Positions 1 to 7,625 of a DNA stretch of 64,000 nt are shown in pieces. The position numbers were made by a program, and so were the translations under genes. This DNA comes from Spirochaetaceae bacterium (lineage in GTDB: Bacteria > Spirochaetota > Spirochaetia > Treponematales > Rectinemataceae). The DNA lies in contig JANXYO010000021.1 of assembly GCA_025356015.1 (NCBI GenBank), positions 1 to 64,000 of the forward strand. The letters run 5' to 3'. Under the pieces are notes generated by a model. That model saw nothing but the letters and a program-made list of their open reading frames with translations. It was not told where the DNA came from and searched no databases. Each line of letters starts with the position of its first letter. Within the stretch, counting starts at the first letter, position 1.

Positions 1-2
1 AG

Positions 3-464
3 CTCGACCGCTTCCTCATGAAGCTCGCCATCGGCTATCCCAGCCGGGAGGAGGAGCTCGAGGTGGTCATGCGCCGCGCCGAACGCGGGGGCGAGATCCC
101 CGAGCTCAAGACCCTTGACGACCAGGGCCTCCTGCCCCGCCTCTGCGAGGCAGCCGAGGCCGTCCACATCGAAGCCGATGTGGCGCGTTATGCGGTCGAC
201 CTCGCGCGGGCGACGCGGACGGCGGCCAGGGCGGCCGTCGGGGCGAGCCCCCGGGCCTCCCTCGCCATGCTCAAGCTCTCCCGGGCCCGGGCCCTCATGG
301 AGGGCCGTTCCTTTGTCCTGCCCGACGACGTGAAGTGGTGCGCCTTCGAGGTCCTGGTGCACCGGGTCATCCTCAAGCCCGAGGTCTGGGCCGCCGAGAC
401 GAGGGTGGCCGATGTGGTCCGCCAGGCGATCGACGCCGTGGCCGTGCCCAAGACCGAGGAATAG
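3..464 (+). CDS. MoxR-family AAA+ ATPase, C-terminal part (5' end outside window)
   Basis: The reading frame is open from the first full codon of the window, so this is the C-terminal ~153 residues of a larger protein. It begins LDRFLMKLAIGYPSREEE, the segment after sensor 1 in MoxR ATPases (LDRF.MK...GYP), followed by the helical lid domain. MoxR proteins are AAA+ chaperones that help insert cofactors or activate von Willebrand-factor proteins. The gene stops one base before the GTG of a DUF58 protein, the usual MoxR-DUF58 operon order in bacteria with Bat-type systems. Walker A and B motifs lie outside the window. Confidence 0.9.
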   Translation, partial: LDRFLMKLAIGYPSREEELEVVMRRAERGGEIPELKTLDDQGLLPRLCEAAEAVHIEADVARYAVDLARATRTAARAAVGASPRASLAMLKLSRARALMEGRSFVLPDDVKWCAFEVLVHRVILKPEVWAAETRVADVVRQAIDAVAVPKTEE

Positions 465-465
465 G

Positions 466-1710
466 GTGGGAGCTCTCAGGGCCGGCGCGTCGGCGGCCTG
501 CCTCGGCATGGTCATCCTGGGCCTCGCCCTGGTCCAGCCCCTGTGCTTTGTCGCCGCCCTGCCCCTCGCGGCCTGGCTCCTCCTGGGCTTTGTCTCGGGC
601 AGGCCCGAGCCCCTCCTCGAGGCCCACAGGACGCCCTCATCCACCTTCCCCGAGCCCGGCTCGAGGGTCGCTATGAGCCTTGTGGTCAGGAACTCGGGGG
701 CAGCCCTCCCCTTCCTCAGGCTCGCCGACGCCCTCCTCCCCGGCATGAGCCTCGTCGAGGGAGAGCCGACCTGGGAGGGAGAGCTCGCCGAGGGCGGAGA
801 GGCACGCATCGACTACAGCGCGGTCTTCGACCGGGGCGCCTACGAGTTCGTGGCCCTCGAGGCCCTGGCCGAATACCCCGTCTCAGCCATGCGGACTTCC
901 CTCAGCCTGGCCTGCCCGGCTACCCTGATCGCCCCTCCCCCCGCCATGGTCCCGCCCCGGCAGGCCCTGAGCGCCCGCTCCGCGAGGCCCTTCTCGGGGA
1001 CAAGCCGGCTCCGCAGGAGGGGAAGCGGCACCGACTTCGCCGGGACCCGCGAATACAGCCCGGGCGACCCCTTGAGGAGCCTCAACTGGAGGGCCGAGGC
1101 CCTCTGGGACCTGGGCATCGTCAACGTGTTCGAGGAGGAGAGGGCGATCGATGTCGAGATCATCCTCGACGCGAGGGCCGAGGCCTACGAGAGCCTCGGC
1201 CTGTTCGAGGCCGCCGCGGCCGCGGCCGGCTCGATGGCCGAGCGATTCCTCAGCGAGGGGGACAGGGTGGGCTTCCTCTGCTATGGCTCGGCCATCGAGT
1301 GGATCCAGCCGGGCTCGGGAAGGGAGCAGCGCCTCAGGATCAGGCGGGCGGTGGGCAAGGCCGCCCTCGGCACCCACCCGGTCTTCGAGCGCTTCGACAG
1401 CATTCCGGTAGGTCTCTTCCCCCCCGGCTCCCTCATCCTCCTGGTGAGCCCCCTCCTCGGCGTGGACCTCCTTCCCCTGCGCAGCCTGGCCTCGCTCGGC
1501 TACGCTGTCACCGTCCTCAGGCCCGATCCCCTCTCTGCCCAGGAAGCCAGGGCTGAGGGCCCTGGCTCCGAGGCCCTCGCCCGCAGGATTTGTGCCCTCG
1601 AGGCCGAGGTCCTGATGAGCCGCCTCCTGCGCGCCGGGATCGAGATCCTGGACTGGAAGGTCTCGAGGCCCCTCGCCGCCGCCGTCCTCCACGCCGGAGG
1701 CCGCCCCTGA
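466..1710 (+). CDS. DUF58 domain protein, MoxR operon partner
   Basis: 414-residue protein read from a GTG placed just after the moxR stop; the longer in-frame ATG lies inside moxR and is unlikely. The N-terminus has a hydrophobic hairpin of about 35 residues (two membrane segments). The C-terminal half has the DUF58 signature: GTDFAGTREYSPGDPLRSLNW, then an Asp-containing VWA-like stretch (IDVEIILDA). DUF58 proteins are encoded with MoxR ATPases and are thought to act with them at the membrane; the biochemical role is not settled. Translational coupling to moxR is likely from the one-base gap. Confidence 0.9.
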   Translation: MGALRAGASAACLGMVILGLALVQPLCFVAALPLAAWLLLGFVSGRPEPLLEAHRTPSSTFPEPGSRVAMSLVVRNSGAALPFLRLADALLPGMSLVEGEPTWEGELAEGGEARIDYSAVFDRGAYEFVALEALAEYPVSAMRTSLSLACPATLIAPPPAMVPPRQALSARSARPFSGTSRLRRRGSGTDFAGTREYSPGDPLRSLNWRAEALWDLGIVNVFEEERAIDVEIILDARAEAYESLGLFEAAAAAAGSMAERFLSEGDRVGFLCYGSAIEWIQPGSGREQRLRIRRAVGKAALGTHPVFERFDSIPVGLFPPGSLILLVSPLLGVDLLPLRSLASLGYAVTVLRPDPLSAQEARAEGPGSEALARRICALEAEVLMSRLLRAGIEILDWKVSRPLAAAVLHAGGRP

Positions 1711-1979
1711 GCCCCCTGGCGGCCCTTGGCTTTGGGAGCCTCGCCACCCTCCCCGTCGCGACCATCCTCGGCCTGCGCTATCTTTCGCTCCGCAGTGCCC
1801 TCGGGGAGAAGGGGCGGAGGTCCTATCTTGGCGGGTCGGCGCTTCTCCTGGTCTCGAGCCTCGTGGCTTGCTCCGTCCTCGCCTCGGCTTCTGGCAGCCA
1901 GGCCTGGCCGATGGTCGGGGAACTTGTCCTGGTCCTGGCCACGGGCCTCCTCCTGCTCAGGCTCCTGCGGCGCGGCTAA
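1707..1979 (+). CDS. small hydrophobic protein, unknown
   Basis: Reading frame of about 90 residues that overlaps the DUF58 stop. It has no ATG; a CTG at 1707 or 1716, or an upstream TTG at 1590, would have to start it. The sequence has two or three hydrophobic stretches (GSLATLPVATILGL, GGSALLLVSSLVACSVLA, VGELVLVLATGLLLLRLL) ending in RLLRRG, like a small integral membrane protein. Its place as third gene after moxR and DUF58 fits an operon-encoded membrane protein, but I recognise no family and the start is uncertain. Confidence 0.45.
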   Translation: MSPLAALGFGSLATLPVATILGLRYLSLRSALGEKGRRSYLGGSALLLVSSLVACSVLASASGSQAWPMVGELVLVLATGLLLLRLLRRG

Positions 1980-2036
1980 GGAAGCCACTGCGCGCGGCGG
2001 CAGCCCCTTGGCGGGAGGCGGCGGCGAGCGGCGATC

Positions 2037-2435
2037 CTAGTGGGAAGGGCCGCGGACCGAGGCGGCAAGGGCGATGCCCAGGGCCAGGCCGAGGGCGGCA
2101 AGGCCCAGGCCACCGAGGCCGTCGAGGCCAAAGTTGGCAGCCGCCTTGAGCCAGGCTCCCTTTCGCATGAAATCAAGGGTCTCGTAGGCGAAGCTTGAGA
2201 AGGTGGTGAGGCCGCCGAGAAAGCCCACGACAGCGAAGGGCCGCAGCCGCCTGCCCCCGATCCCGTGCTCGACCAGGCCCAGGGTAAAGCCGATCATGAA
2301 GCAGCCGGCGAGGTTGGCGATGTGGGTGCCCCAGGGAAAGGCGCTCCCAAGGAAGCGCGCCGCGGCGCGGGTGAGGAGCCAGCGCGAGGCCGAGCCGAAG
2401 GCCCCGCCGATCATCACAAAGAAGAGGTCGCTCAT
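2037..2435 (-). CDS. fluC: fluoride ion channel FluC (CrcB)
   Basis: 132-residue membrane protein of the Fluc/CrcB family, which forms dual-topology dimeric fluoride export channels in the inner membrane. It shows the expected motifs in order: GGAFGSASRW at the N-terminus, FPWGTHIANLAGCFMIG (helix 2, with the pore Asn), and GFLGGLTTFSSFAYE (helix 3, with the TTFS Phe/Ser track). Its ATG overlaps the stop of the upstream DNA glycosylase gene (ATGA), so the two are coupled. No fluoride riboswitch is visible before it, as expected for an internal operon gene. Confidence 0.95.
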   Translation of the reverse strand: MSDLFFVMIGGAFGSASRWLLTRAAARFLGSAFPWGTHIANLAGCFMIGFTLGLVEHGIGGRRLRPFAVVGFLGGLTTFSSFAYETLDFMRKGAWLKAAANFGLDGLGGLGLAALGLALGIALAASVRGPSH

Positions 2436-3337
2436 AGTGTTCCTTCACCTTGGGGGGGCAGCTTCTTCCAGTCGACGATGCCCTTGCCGGCCCGGTCTAC
2501 CTGGCACTGGGGACAGAAGAAGGCATCAAAACCGAGGACTCCCGCGATGCGGATTGTCGTGCCGCAGCGACGGCAGGGCTCGCCGGCCCGGTTTCGCACA
2601 CGCAGGTGGCCACGCACCTTGTCCTCGATGGGACGGCCTGCCCCTTCGACCTCCTCGATGCCCCATGCGATCACCCTCTGGATCGAATCGAAAAGCCTTC
2701 GCCTCTCATCGGCGGAGAGGGCGGAACAGCTGGCCTTTGGATGGATACCCGCGTCATAAAGGATCTCGTCGGCATAGGCATTCCCGATGGCCGAGAGACA
2801 GCTCTGGTCCATGATAAAGACCCTGGCCTGGCAGCGCTTCTTCGCGATGAGGGCCGAGAAGGCCTCCCAGGTGAAAGCCTCGCCTGTTATGTCCATGCCC
2901 TGGCTGGAATAGCCTGGAATGGCCTCGTAGCTGCCTGTCTCCCCGAGGTAGACCTTGCCCATCTTCTTGTCGTCCCCGTAGTACAGGGTTGAGCCTCCGT
3001 CCAGGCCAAGGCTAAAGGCCGTCGAGGGCAGGGCCTTCTCCCCCTGGCCGGCCAGTCTGAGCCGACCGGCGAGCATGAGGTGCATCACAAGGTCGAGTCT
3101 TGAGGCAACCTGGCCTGCAGCCGCCCCTCCGCCTCCCGGCTCAAGGGCGAAACGCAGGAAAGGGCCGTGGCGCTCGAGGGAGCCAAAGCTCATTCCTTCG
3201 AGGAGGGAAGCAAAGGCCCCGCGGACCAGGATCCGCAGGACAATCGGTTCCTTCACCCCGACCTTGATGATCCGGCGCCCGGCGATGCGGGGACCGAGGT
3301 ATCTCACAATGTGGACAAGATCGGGAAGCTCGGGCAT
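2432..3337 (-). CDS. mutM: formamidopyrimidine/endonuclease VIII-type DNA glycosylase
   Basis: 301 residues. Members remove oxidised bases and cut the strand by beta/delta elimination using the N-terminal proline. The mature N-terminus reads PELPDL (P2 and E3 catalytic; Asp replaces the more usual Glu at the next acidic position). The central part has the helix-two-turn-helix (LSAIGNAYADEILYDAGIHP) and the C-terminus a zinc finger CRRC...CPQC. Several family features differ from textbook MutM, so it could be a MutM paralogue or Nei-like enzyme. It precedes fluC and follows rpmB, separated from rpmB by a terminator. Confidence 0.88.
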   Translation of the reverse strand: MPELPDLVHIVRYLGPRIAGRRIIKVGVKEPIVLRILVRGAFASLLEGMSFGSLERHGPFLRFALEPGGGGAAAGQVASRLDLVMHLMLAGRLRLAGQGEKALPSTAFSLGLDGGSTLYYGDDKKMGKVYLGETGSYEAIPGYSSQGMDITGEAFTWEAFSALIAKKRCQARVFIMDQSCLSAIGNAYADEILYDAGIHPKASCSALSADERRRLFDSIQRVIAWGIEEVEGAGRPIEDKVRGHLRVRNRAGEPCRRCGTTIRIAGVLGFDAFFCPQCQVDRAGKGIVDWKKLPPQGEGTL

Positions 3338-3367
3338 CTGTTTCCAGCACCTCGTCCTGAAAGTATA

Positions 3368-3396
3368 TGAAAAAGGCCGTCCCGGAGGACAGCCTT
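3368..3396 (-). terminator. rho-independent terminator of rpmB
   Basis: Read on the minus strand, a 10-bp stem (AAGGCTGTCC pairing with GGACGGCCTT, one G-U) closes a TCCG tetraloop and is followed by a run of five T. It lies about 30 nt after the rpmB stop and just before the mutM start. Confidence 0.85.
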
Positions 3397-3428
3397 CTCA
3401 TTGCGCCGCGCCTTCGCGCAGTGGGCTA

Positions 3429-3620
3429 TTAGACGTGCTTGACGACCTTGCCGCCCTTGAGGCAGCGGGTGCAGAGCTTGACCGTCTTCACGCTTCCCCC
3501 GACCTTGGTCCTGATCTCGAGGAGGTTGGGGAACCAGGTCCGGCGGGACCGGTTCTTAGCGTGGGAGACAGTATTGCCGAATATGGTGCCCTTGCCGCAG
3601 ATCTCGCATCTTCTTGCCAT
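3429..3620 (-). CDS. rpmB: 50S ribosomal protein L28
   Basis: 63 residues with the L28 signature [20 protein letters not shown] and NLLEIRT, ending [14 protein letters not shown]. It keeps both CxxC pairs (CEIC, CTRC), so it is the zinc-binding form. A GGAG ribosome binding site precedes the ATG, a consensus promoter lies at 3650-3678 and a hairpin terminator follows, making it a single-gene transcript. Confidence 0.97.
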   Translation of the reverse strand: MARRCEICGKGTIFGNTVSHAKNRSRRTWFPNLLEIRTKVGGSVKTVKLCTRCLKGGKVVKHV

Positions 3621-3649
3621 GATATAGCTCCGATCGGATTGGTAGACGG

Positions 3650-3678
3650 ATCATATCGAAGGGCGGGTGCAGTGTAAA
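3650..3678 (-). promoter_or_regulatory. rpmB promoter
   Basis: On the minus strand: -35 TTTACA (3673-3678), 17-bp spacer, -10 TATGAT (3650-3655). Predicted start of transcription is about 3643, giving a leader of ~23 nt containing GGAG. Confidence 0.75.
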
Positions 3679-3778
3679 GCCCCGGCGCTGGGCCATCCTG
3701 GCCATGCGGCCCAGCGCCTCGCGGTTTCGCCGATCCTTGGCCGCGAAACTGCACGATATAGGACTGTTGTCCCTGGCT

Positions 3779-4324
3779 TTACGGAACGATTATCCTTCCG
3801 GGCGCACCGCCTACCCCTGACGCGGTATGGCAGAGCATGCAGTTACCGGACTGCTTGGCACCAAGCATCTTCCGCTCGGCTCCCTTGAAGCTGACGAGGG
3901 CATTGATCGGGAGGGCGAGGCTGGCCCCGCCGGCCCTGAGGAAGAAATTCCCAGCCTTGTTGGTCGTCATCTTGAAAATCTGGCCCTTGGCGTCGGTGAT
4001 CTGGACCACGGCGCCCTCGACCCCAAGGATGTTGTCAGCCTCGTTGAGCTTGGTGTAGACGGTACCGGCGCTCAGATAGGACGGCGCCTCCCCCCCGCTC
4101 GCGTTGTGGCAGGTTATGCAGCTCATGCCCGGGTGCATGTAAGGCGAACCACGGTTGCCGGCGATCCACTTGAGCCCCGAGGGGCTGTCGGCCTTGTCCA
4201 CAAAGGACGGATTCAGGGGCCTAGAGCCCTCCTGGGCTGACAGGGCCAGAGCGGACAGCCCTGCAAGGGCGAGGCAGGCGAGGAGAGCGACTGCGATCCG
4301 CAGCGGTTTCCCGGCTATTTTCAT
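3779..4324 (-). CDS. secreted diheme c-type cytochrome
   Basis: 181 residues. Start set at the ATG at 4324 because it has AGGAGG before it and opens a signal peptide (KIAGKPLR, hydrophobic core, cut near ALSA-QEG). Two covalent haem sites are present: CITCH at residues 69-73 and CMLCH at 162-166. Between them, residues ~85-150 look like a carboxypeptidase-regulatory/Ig-like beta domain (VVQITDAKG, TTNKAGNFFL). It is therefore a periplasmic electron carrier or haem sensor with haems at both ends. It has its own promoter (4356-4384) although the hemerythrin gene lies just upstream on the same strand. The redox partner is not evident. Confidence 0.88.
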   Translation of the reverse strand: MKIAGKPLRIAVALLACLALAGLSALALSAQEGSRPLNPSFVDKADSPSGLKWIAGNRGSPYMHPGMSCITCHNASGGEAPSYLSAGTVYTKLNEADNILGVEGAVVQITDAKGQIFKMTTNKAGNFFLRAGGASLALPINALVSFKGAERKMLGAKQSGNCMLCHTASGVGGAPGRIIVP

Positions 4325-4355
4325 GATCCCTCCTTTGAATATGTCATAAGAAGGG

Positions 4356-4384
4356 ATTATAGGCCGCCAGGGCTCAGAGGGCAA
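4356..4384 (-). promoter_or_regulatory. promoter of diheme cytochrome gene
   Basis: On the minus strand: TTGCCC (4379-4384), 17-bp spacer, perfect TATAAT (4356-4361). Predicted transcript start ~4349 gives a 25-nt leader with the AGGAGG site. It lies in the short gap after the hemerythrin stop. Confidence 0.85.
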
Positions 4385-4406
4385 CGTTCGGATCGCTGCC
4401 AAAAGC

Positions 4407-4958
4407 CTAGGCCTGGCGGTGGCGCCTCGCGAGCTCTCCTATGAGGACATGGAAGGCCTCATGCCTCCCGGCGCCGATCCTCTCCTCCTCGATACGTTCG
4501 AAATCGGCGTAGAGAAGCTCGGCCCTGGCGGGGTCGATGATCCTGTCTGCCATGGGAAAGAGGACCTCGTTCTCCTTCCTGATATGGGCACGAAGGAGTT
4601 CGCAGTAGGAGAGGGCGGCCTTCGCGAAGCGGAGCGCCGCACCGGGCCCCTCGCCCAGGACGGCCCTGGCCTCGCCCATCTCGGCCACGAACCGCCTTCC
4701 CTCGGCGTGCTCGGCGAGCATCTGGGCGACCGGCCCGGCGCCCATCGGCCCCCCTGCCTTGAGCGCGGGGAAGAGGAATTCCTCTTCCTTGGCGTGGTGG
4801 CAGCGGTCGACAAAGGTCCGAAGGAAGTCGAGGATTGAGTCGAGCTCAGCCCCATCGGGGCTTGTGCCCCCCTCGGCGGCCCGGGCTATTGCCTCGACTG
4901 AGTCAAGCATCGCGAGCACACCCTCGTGTTCCTCGCGCAGACGGTCTGTTGCCTTCAT
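4407..4958 (-). CDS. hemerythrin HHE domain protein
   Basis: 183 residues of all-helical HHE cation-binding fold with di-iron ligands: EEHEGV near residue 10, CHHAKEEEFLFP near 53-64, an AEHAEG segment near 83, and AHIRKENEVLFP near 120. Proteins of this kind bind O2 or NO or act in iron handling and nitrosative stress repair. It is divergent from an ArsR gene and upstream of a diheme cytochrome, a setting that suits redox or gas sensing; that link is inference. Confidence 0.92.
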   Translation of the reverse strand: MKATDRLREEHEGVLAMLDSVEAIARAAEGGTSPDGAELDSILDFLRTFVDRCHHAKEEEFLFPALKAGGPMGAGPVAQMLAEHAEGRRFVAEMGEARAVLGEGPGAALRFAKAALSYCELLRAHIRKENEVLFPMADRIIDPARAELLYADFERIEEERIGAGRHEAFHVLIGELARRHRQA

Positions 4959-5007
4959 TCTGATGTACCTCTGCCTTGATATTACTCAGGCCATGCGGGC
5001 AAGGGCG

Positions 5008-5021
5008 GTAACCTATGTTAC
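5008..5021. promoter_or_regulatory. inverted repeat in hemerythrin/arsR divergent region
   Basis: GTAAC, four bases, GTTAC: a perfect 5-bp dyad in the 110-bp region between the divergent hemerythrin and ArsR genes. A further ATGTTAC half-site lies at 5052-5058, near the arsR -10. Candidate ArsR operator; position is the main support. Confidence 0.35.
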
Positions 5022-5032
5022 GGTCTCCTCCC

Positions 5033-5061
5033 TTGACTCCGGGCCCTTATCATGTTACCCT
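5033..5061 (+). promoter_or_regulatory. arsR-family gene promoter
   Basis: TTGACT (5033-5038), 17-bp spacer, TACCCT (5056-5061), with the ATG at 5070 only 8 nt further. This implies a leaderless transcript and supports 5070 as the start codon. Confidence 0.55.
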
Positions 5062-5069
5062 TGGGTCAC

Positions 5070-5432
5070 ATGTCGATGTCTGAAGGTAGCGGTGAGGCGG
5101 GCGCAGATGACGCGATGTGGCAGGCCCTGGCCGACCCATCGAGGCGCCTTGTCCTCGATCTTCTGAAAGGCGGCCCCGCGACGACGGGCAGCATCGCAGC
5201 CAGGCTCGAGGCTGAGCGGGGCCTGTCGCGTTTCGCAGCGATGAAGCACATCGGCGTCCTGGTCGAGGCCGGCCTCGTCACAATCAGGCGCGAGGGCAGA
5301 CAGCGCTGGAACTGCCTCAACGCCGCCCCTTTTGTCGCGATGTACCGGCGCTGGGTTTCTGGCTTCGCGGCCCTTCCGGCCGATGTCCTCTTCGGCCTCA
5401 AGGCCCATGTCGAGGGAAAGGAGTTGCCATGA
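5070..5432 (+). CDS. ArsR-family winged-helix regulator
   Basis: 120 residues from the ATG at 5070 (5052 and 5076 are alternatives; 5070 fits the promoter). Winged-helix features: ADPSRRLVLDLLKGGPATTG, recognition helix LSRFAAMKHIGVLVEAGLV, wing IRREGRQRWNCLN. This is the subtype paired with SRPBCC/AHSA1 genes: no metal-binding cysteine motif is evident, and the ligand is unknown. Its stop overlaps the ATG of the SRPBCC gene (ATGA), and a YciI-like gene follows, a common three-gene arrangement in bacteria. Confidence 0.88.
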   Translation: MSMSEGSGEAGADDAMWQALADPSRRLVLDLLKGGPATTGSIAARLEAERGLSRFAAMKHIGVLVEAGLVTIRREGRQRWNCLNAAPFVAMYRRWVSGFAALPADVLFGLKAHVEGKELP

Positions 5433-5862
5433 AAGAGCTCGTCTGCGATTCGATCATGCTCGAATACGACATCGAGGCTGGGCGCGAGCGGGTTTTCCGC
5501 GCCCTGACCGAGGAGATAGGAGACTGGTGGACCCACTCCTTCAAGGACGAAAAACCGTAATCCTCGAGCCGAGGCTCGGCGGGCGCTTCTACGAGGACTG
5601 GGGAGCCGGGGCCCTCTACGCGACGGTCAGCTACTACGAGCCCCCGCTCAAGCTCAGGCTCACCGGGCCGATGGGCATGTCTGGAGCGGTGGCCTGCAGC
5701 ATGGAGTTCGCGCTCGAGGAGCGCTCCGGAGCCACCAGGCTCACCCTGAGCCACGACATCCTGGGCACGATATCCCGCGAGACGGTCGAGTCCTACCGCT
5801 CAGGCTGGAAGAAGCTCCTGGGAACGACCCTTAAGGCCTTTGTGGAGGGGGCGGCCAAATGA
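5429..5862 (+). pseudogene. SRPBCC (AHSA1-like) protein, frameshifted
   Basis: The ATG at 5429 overlaps the arsR stop. Frame 1 encodes MKELVCDSIMLEYDIEAG up to DWWTHSFKDEKP and stops at 5560; the second frame continues the fold with VILEPRLGGRFYEDWG, YYEPPLKLRLTGP and the C-terminal helix ending FVEGAAK. The A5 run at 5550-5554 is the natural shift point: with six A the whole reads as one ~144-residue SRPBCC protein. This ligand-binding fold family usually accompanies ArsR regulators of this type. A true mutation, a sequencing error or programmed slippage cannot be separated here. Confidence 0.8.
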
Positions 5863-6125
5863 CGACGGATCCGATCGTCTACGCGGTGCGCCACCTTCTG
5901 GGCCCGAACTGGGTGCGGGACCTGGATCCCCGGGAGCAGCCCGGGATCGGGGCCCACGTTGCCCACTACGCCGGACTCCTCGAGGCGGGAAAGCTCCTCA
6001 TCGCAGGACCCTTCCTCGAGTCCGACAGGGGCGGCCTGGCCGTCGCCGCGGCGGATCCGACGGTCGCCTCGGGCCTCATCAGCTTCAAGATCTGGACATC
6101 GTTCGCGGCGACGAGGCGGGACTAG
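5859..6125 (+). CDS. YciI-like protein
   Basis: 88 residues, start codon overlapping the SRPBCC stop (ATGA). The sequence has the YciI pattern: H.AHYAGLLEAGKLLIAGPF followed by GGLAVAA and a ferredoxin-like fold. YciI proteins are small alpha/beta dimers of uncertain enzymology with a conserved His/Asp pair. It is the third gene of the ArsR-SRPBCC-YciI set. Its TAG stop shares the CTAG palindrome with the stop of the convergent ffh gene. Confidence 0.82.
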   Translation: MTTDPIVYAVRHLLGPNWVRDLDPREQPGIGAHVAHYAGLLEAGKLLIAGPFLESDRGGLAVAAADPTVASGLISFKIWTSFAATRRD

Positions 6126-7444
6126 GCCTTCCCGAACATCTGCTGCTGGTACTTCTTGTTCTTGGCCATCTTCTTCATCATTAGCTTGGTTTTCTCGAAC
6201 TTCTTCAGGAGGCGGTTCACCTCGGCCACAGAAGTGCCCGAGCCCTTGGCCACCCTGGTCCTGCGGCTCGGGCCGATGATGAGGTGGTTGAGCCTCTCCC
6301 GCTTGGTCATCGAGCGGAGGATGGCCTCCTCGCGTTTCAGGCCCTCCCCGTCGATCTTGTCCTCGTCGATCTGGCCGGCAAGGCCGGGGATCATCTCGAG
6401 CATGTTCTTCACCGAGCCCATCTTCTTGACGCTCGCGATCTGCTCGAGATAGTCCTCGAGGGTCATGGTCTCGTCGGCCATCTTGCGCTCGAGCTCGGCG
6501 GCCTGCTTCTGGTCGAAGACCGCCTGGGCCTTCTCGACGAGGCCGACGATGTCGCCCATGCCGAGGATGCGGCCCGCGATGCGCTCGGGGTAGAAGGGCT
6601 CGAGGCCCTCGGGCTTCTCGCTCGTGCCTATGAACTTGATGGGCTTTCCGGTGACCGTCTTGAGGGAGAGGGCCGCTCCGCCCCGGGCGTCGGAGTCGAA
6701 CTTGGAGAGGATGACGCCGGTGAGGCCAACCTTCTCGTCGAAGGCCTTGGCAATGTCGGCGGCCGACTGGCCGGTCATGGAATCGGCGACGAGGAGGGAT
6801 TCGAGGGGCTTGACAGCGTCCCTGATCCGCAGGAGCTCGTCCATAAGGGCCTCGTCGACCTGGAGACGTCCCGCGGTATCGAAGATCACCGTGTCGAAGA
6901 GCTCGCGTTTGGCCTTCTCCAGCGCGGTCTTGGCGACCTTGACCGGATCCTTCGAGTCCTCGCGATACACCTCGACACCCACCTGGGCGCCAAGCACCGA
7001 GAGCTGCTCGATGGCTGCCGGCCTCTGGAGGTCGCAGGCGACGAGGAGGACCTTGCGGCCGGAGTTCTTGAGGTGGAAGGCGAGCTTGGCCGCCGTGGTG
7101 GTCTTGCCCGAGCCCTGGAGACCGAGAAGGAGGATGACGCTCTGGGTGTCGGGCCCGCGCAGCTGGAGGTCCTGGCGGCTGTCGCCGAGAAGGGCGACCA
7201 TCCTGTCGTGGACGATCTTTATGAACTGCTGGCCGGGATTTACCGACTTCAGGACCTTCTCGCCCTTGGCTTCCTCAAGGGTCGCGTTGACAAAGCGGCG
7301 CACGACGCGCAGGTTGACGTCGGCCTCGAGAAGGGCGAGCTTGATCTGCTCGACGGCGTCCTCGACGTTCTTCTCGGTTATCGAGGCCTTGCCGCCCAAT
7401 GTCCGGACTATATCCGAAAACTTCTCGCTGAGTTTCTCGAGCAT
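6122..7444 (-). CDS. ffh: signal recognition particle protein Ffh
   Basis: 440 residues from the ATG at 7444 (MLEKLSEKFSDIV, the standard Ffh N-terminus; the longer frame to 7537 adds unrelated residues). Domain order N, G, M: GTPase P-loop GLQGSGKTTTAAKLA, DTAGRLQ, and SKFDSDARGG; the methionine-rich M domain contains SGTSVAEVNRLLK preceded by the RNA-binding GPSRRTRVAKGSG. Ffh binds 4.5S RNA and signal sequences and brings ribosomes to FtsY. The SRP RNA gene is not in this window. Confidence 0.97.
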   Translation of the reverse strand: MLEKLSEKFSDIVRTLGGKASITEKNVEDAVEQIKLALLEADVNLRVVRRFVNATLEEAKGEKVLKSVNPGQQFIKIVHDRMVALLGDSRQDLQLRGPDTQSVILLLGLQGSGKTTTAAKLAFHLKNSGRKVLLVACDLQRPAAIEQLSVLGAQVGVEVYREDSKDPVKVAKTALEKAKRELFDTVIFDTAGRLQVDEALMDELLRIRDAVKPLESLLVADSMTGQSAADIAKAFDEKVGLTGVILSKFDSDARGGAALSLKTVTGKPIKFIGTSEKPEGLEPFYPERIAGRILGMGDIVGLVEKAQAVFDQKQAAELERKMADETMTLEDYLEQIASVKKMGSVKNMLEMIPGLAGQIDEDKIDGEGLKREEAILRSMTKRERLNHLIIGPSRRTRVAKGSGTSVAEVNRLLKKFEKTKLMMKKMAKNKKYQQQMFGKA

Positions 7445-7625
7445 GCTCTTAAGCCTCTTGTGGTCGGGAATGGGCGCGGGCCTTGGAGTGAGGCCCGGGC
7501 GGCCTTGAGTATCGCCCGCCTTGCGCGGACTCGTCAATCGAGGAGCTGGCCGGCGATCCGAGGCCCCTCCCGGGGACGCTTCCTGCCCTCGGCGCCACGA
7601 CAGTATCTTGTAACCCGAAGGAGGA

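Noticed and set aside
3848-3875. Second sigma-54-like motif (TTGGCACCAAGCATC)
   Set aside because: Inside the cytochrome gene; lacks the TTGC at the -12 position.
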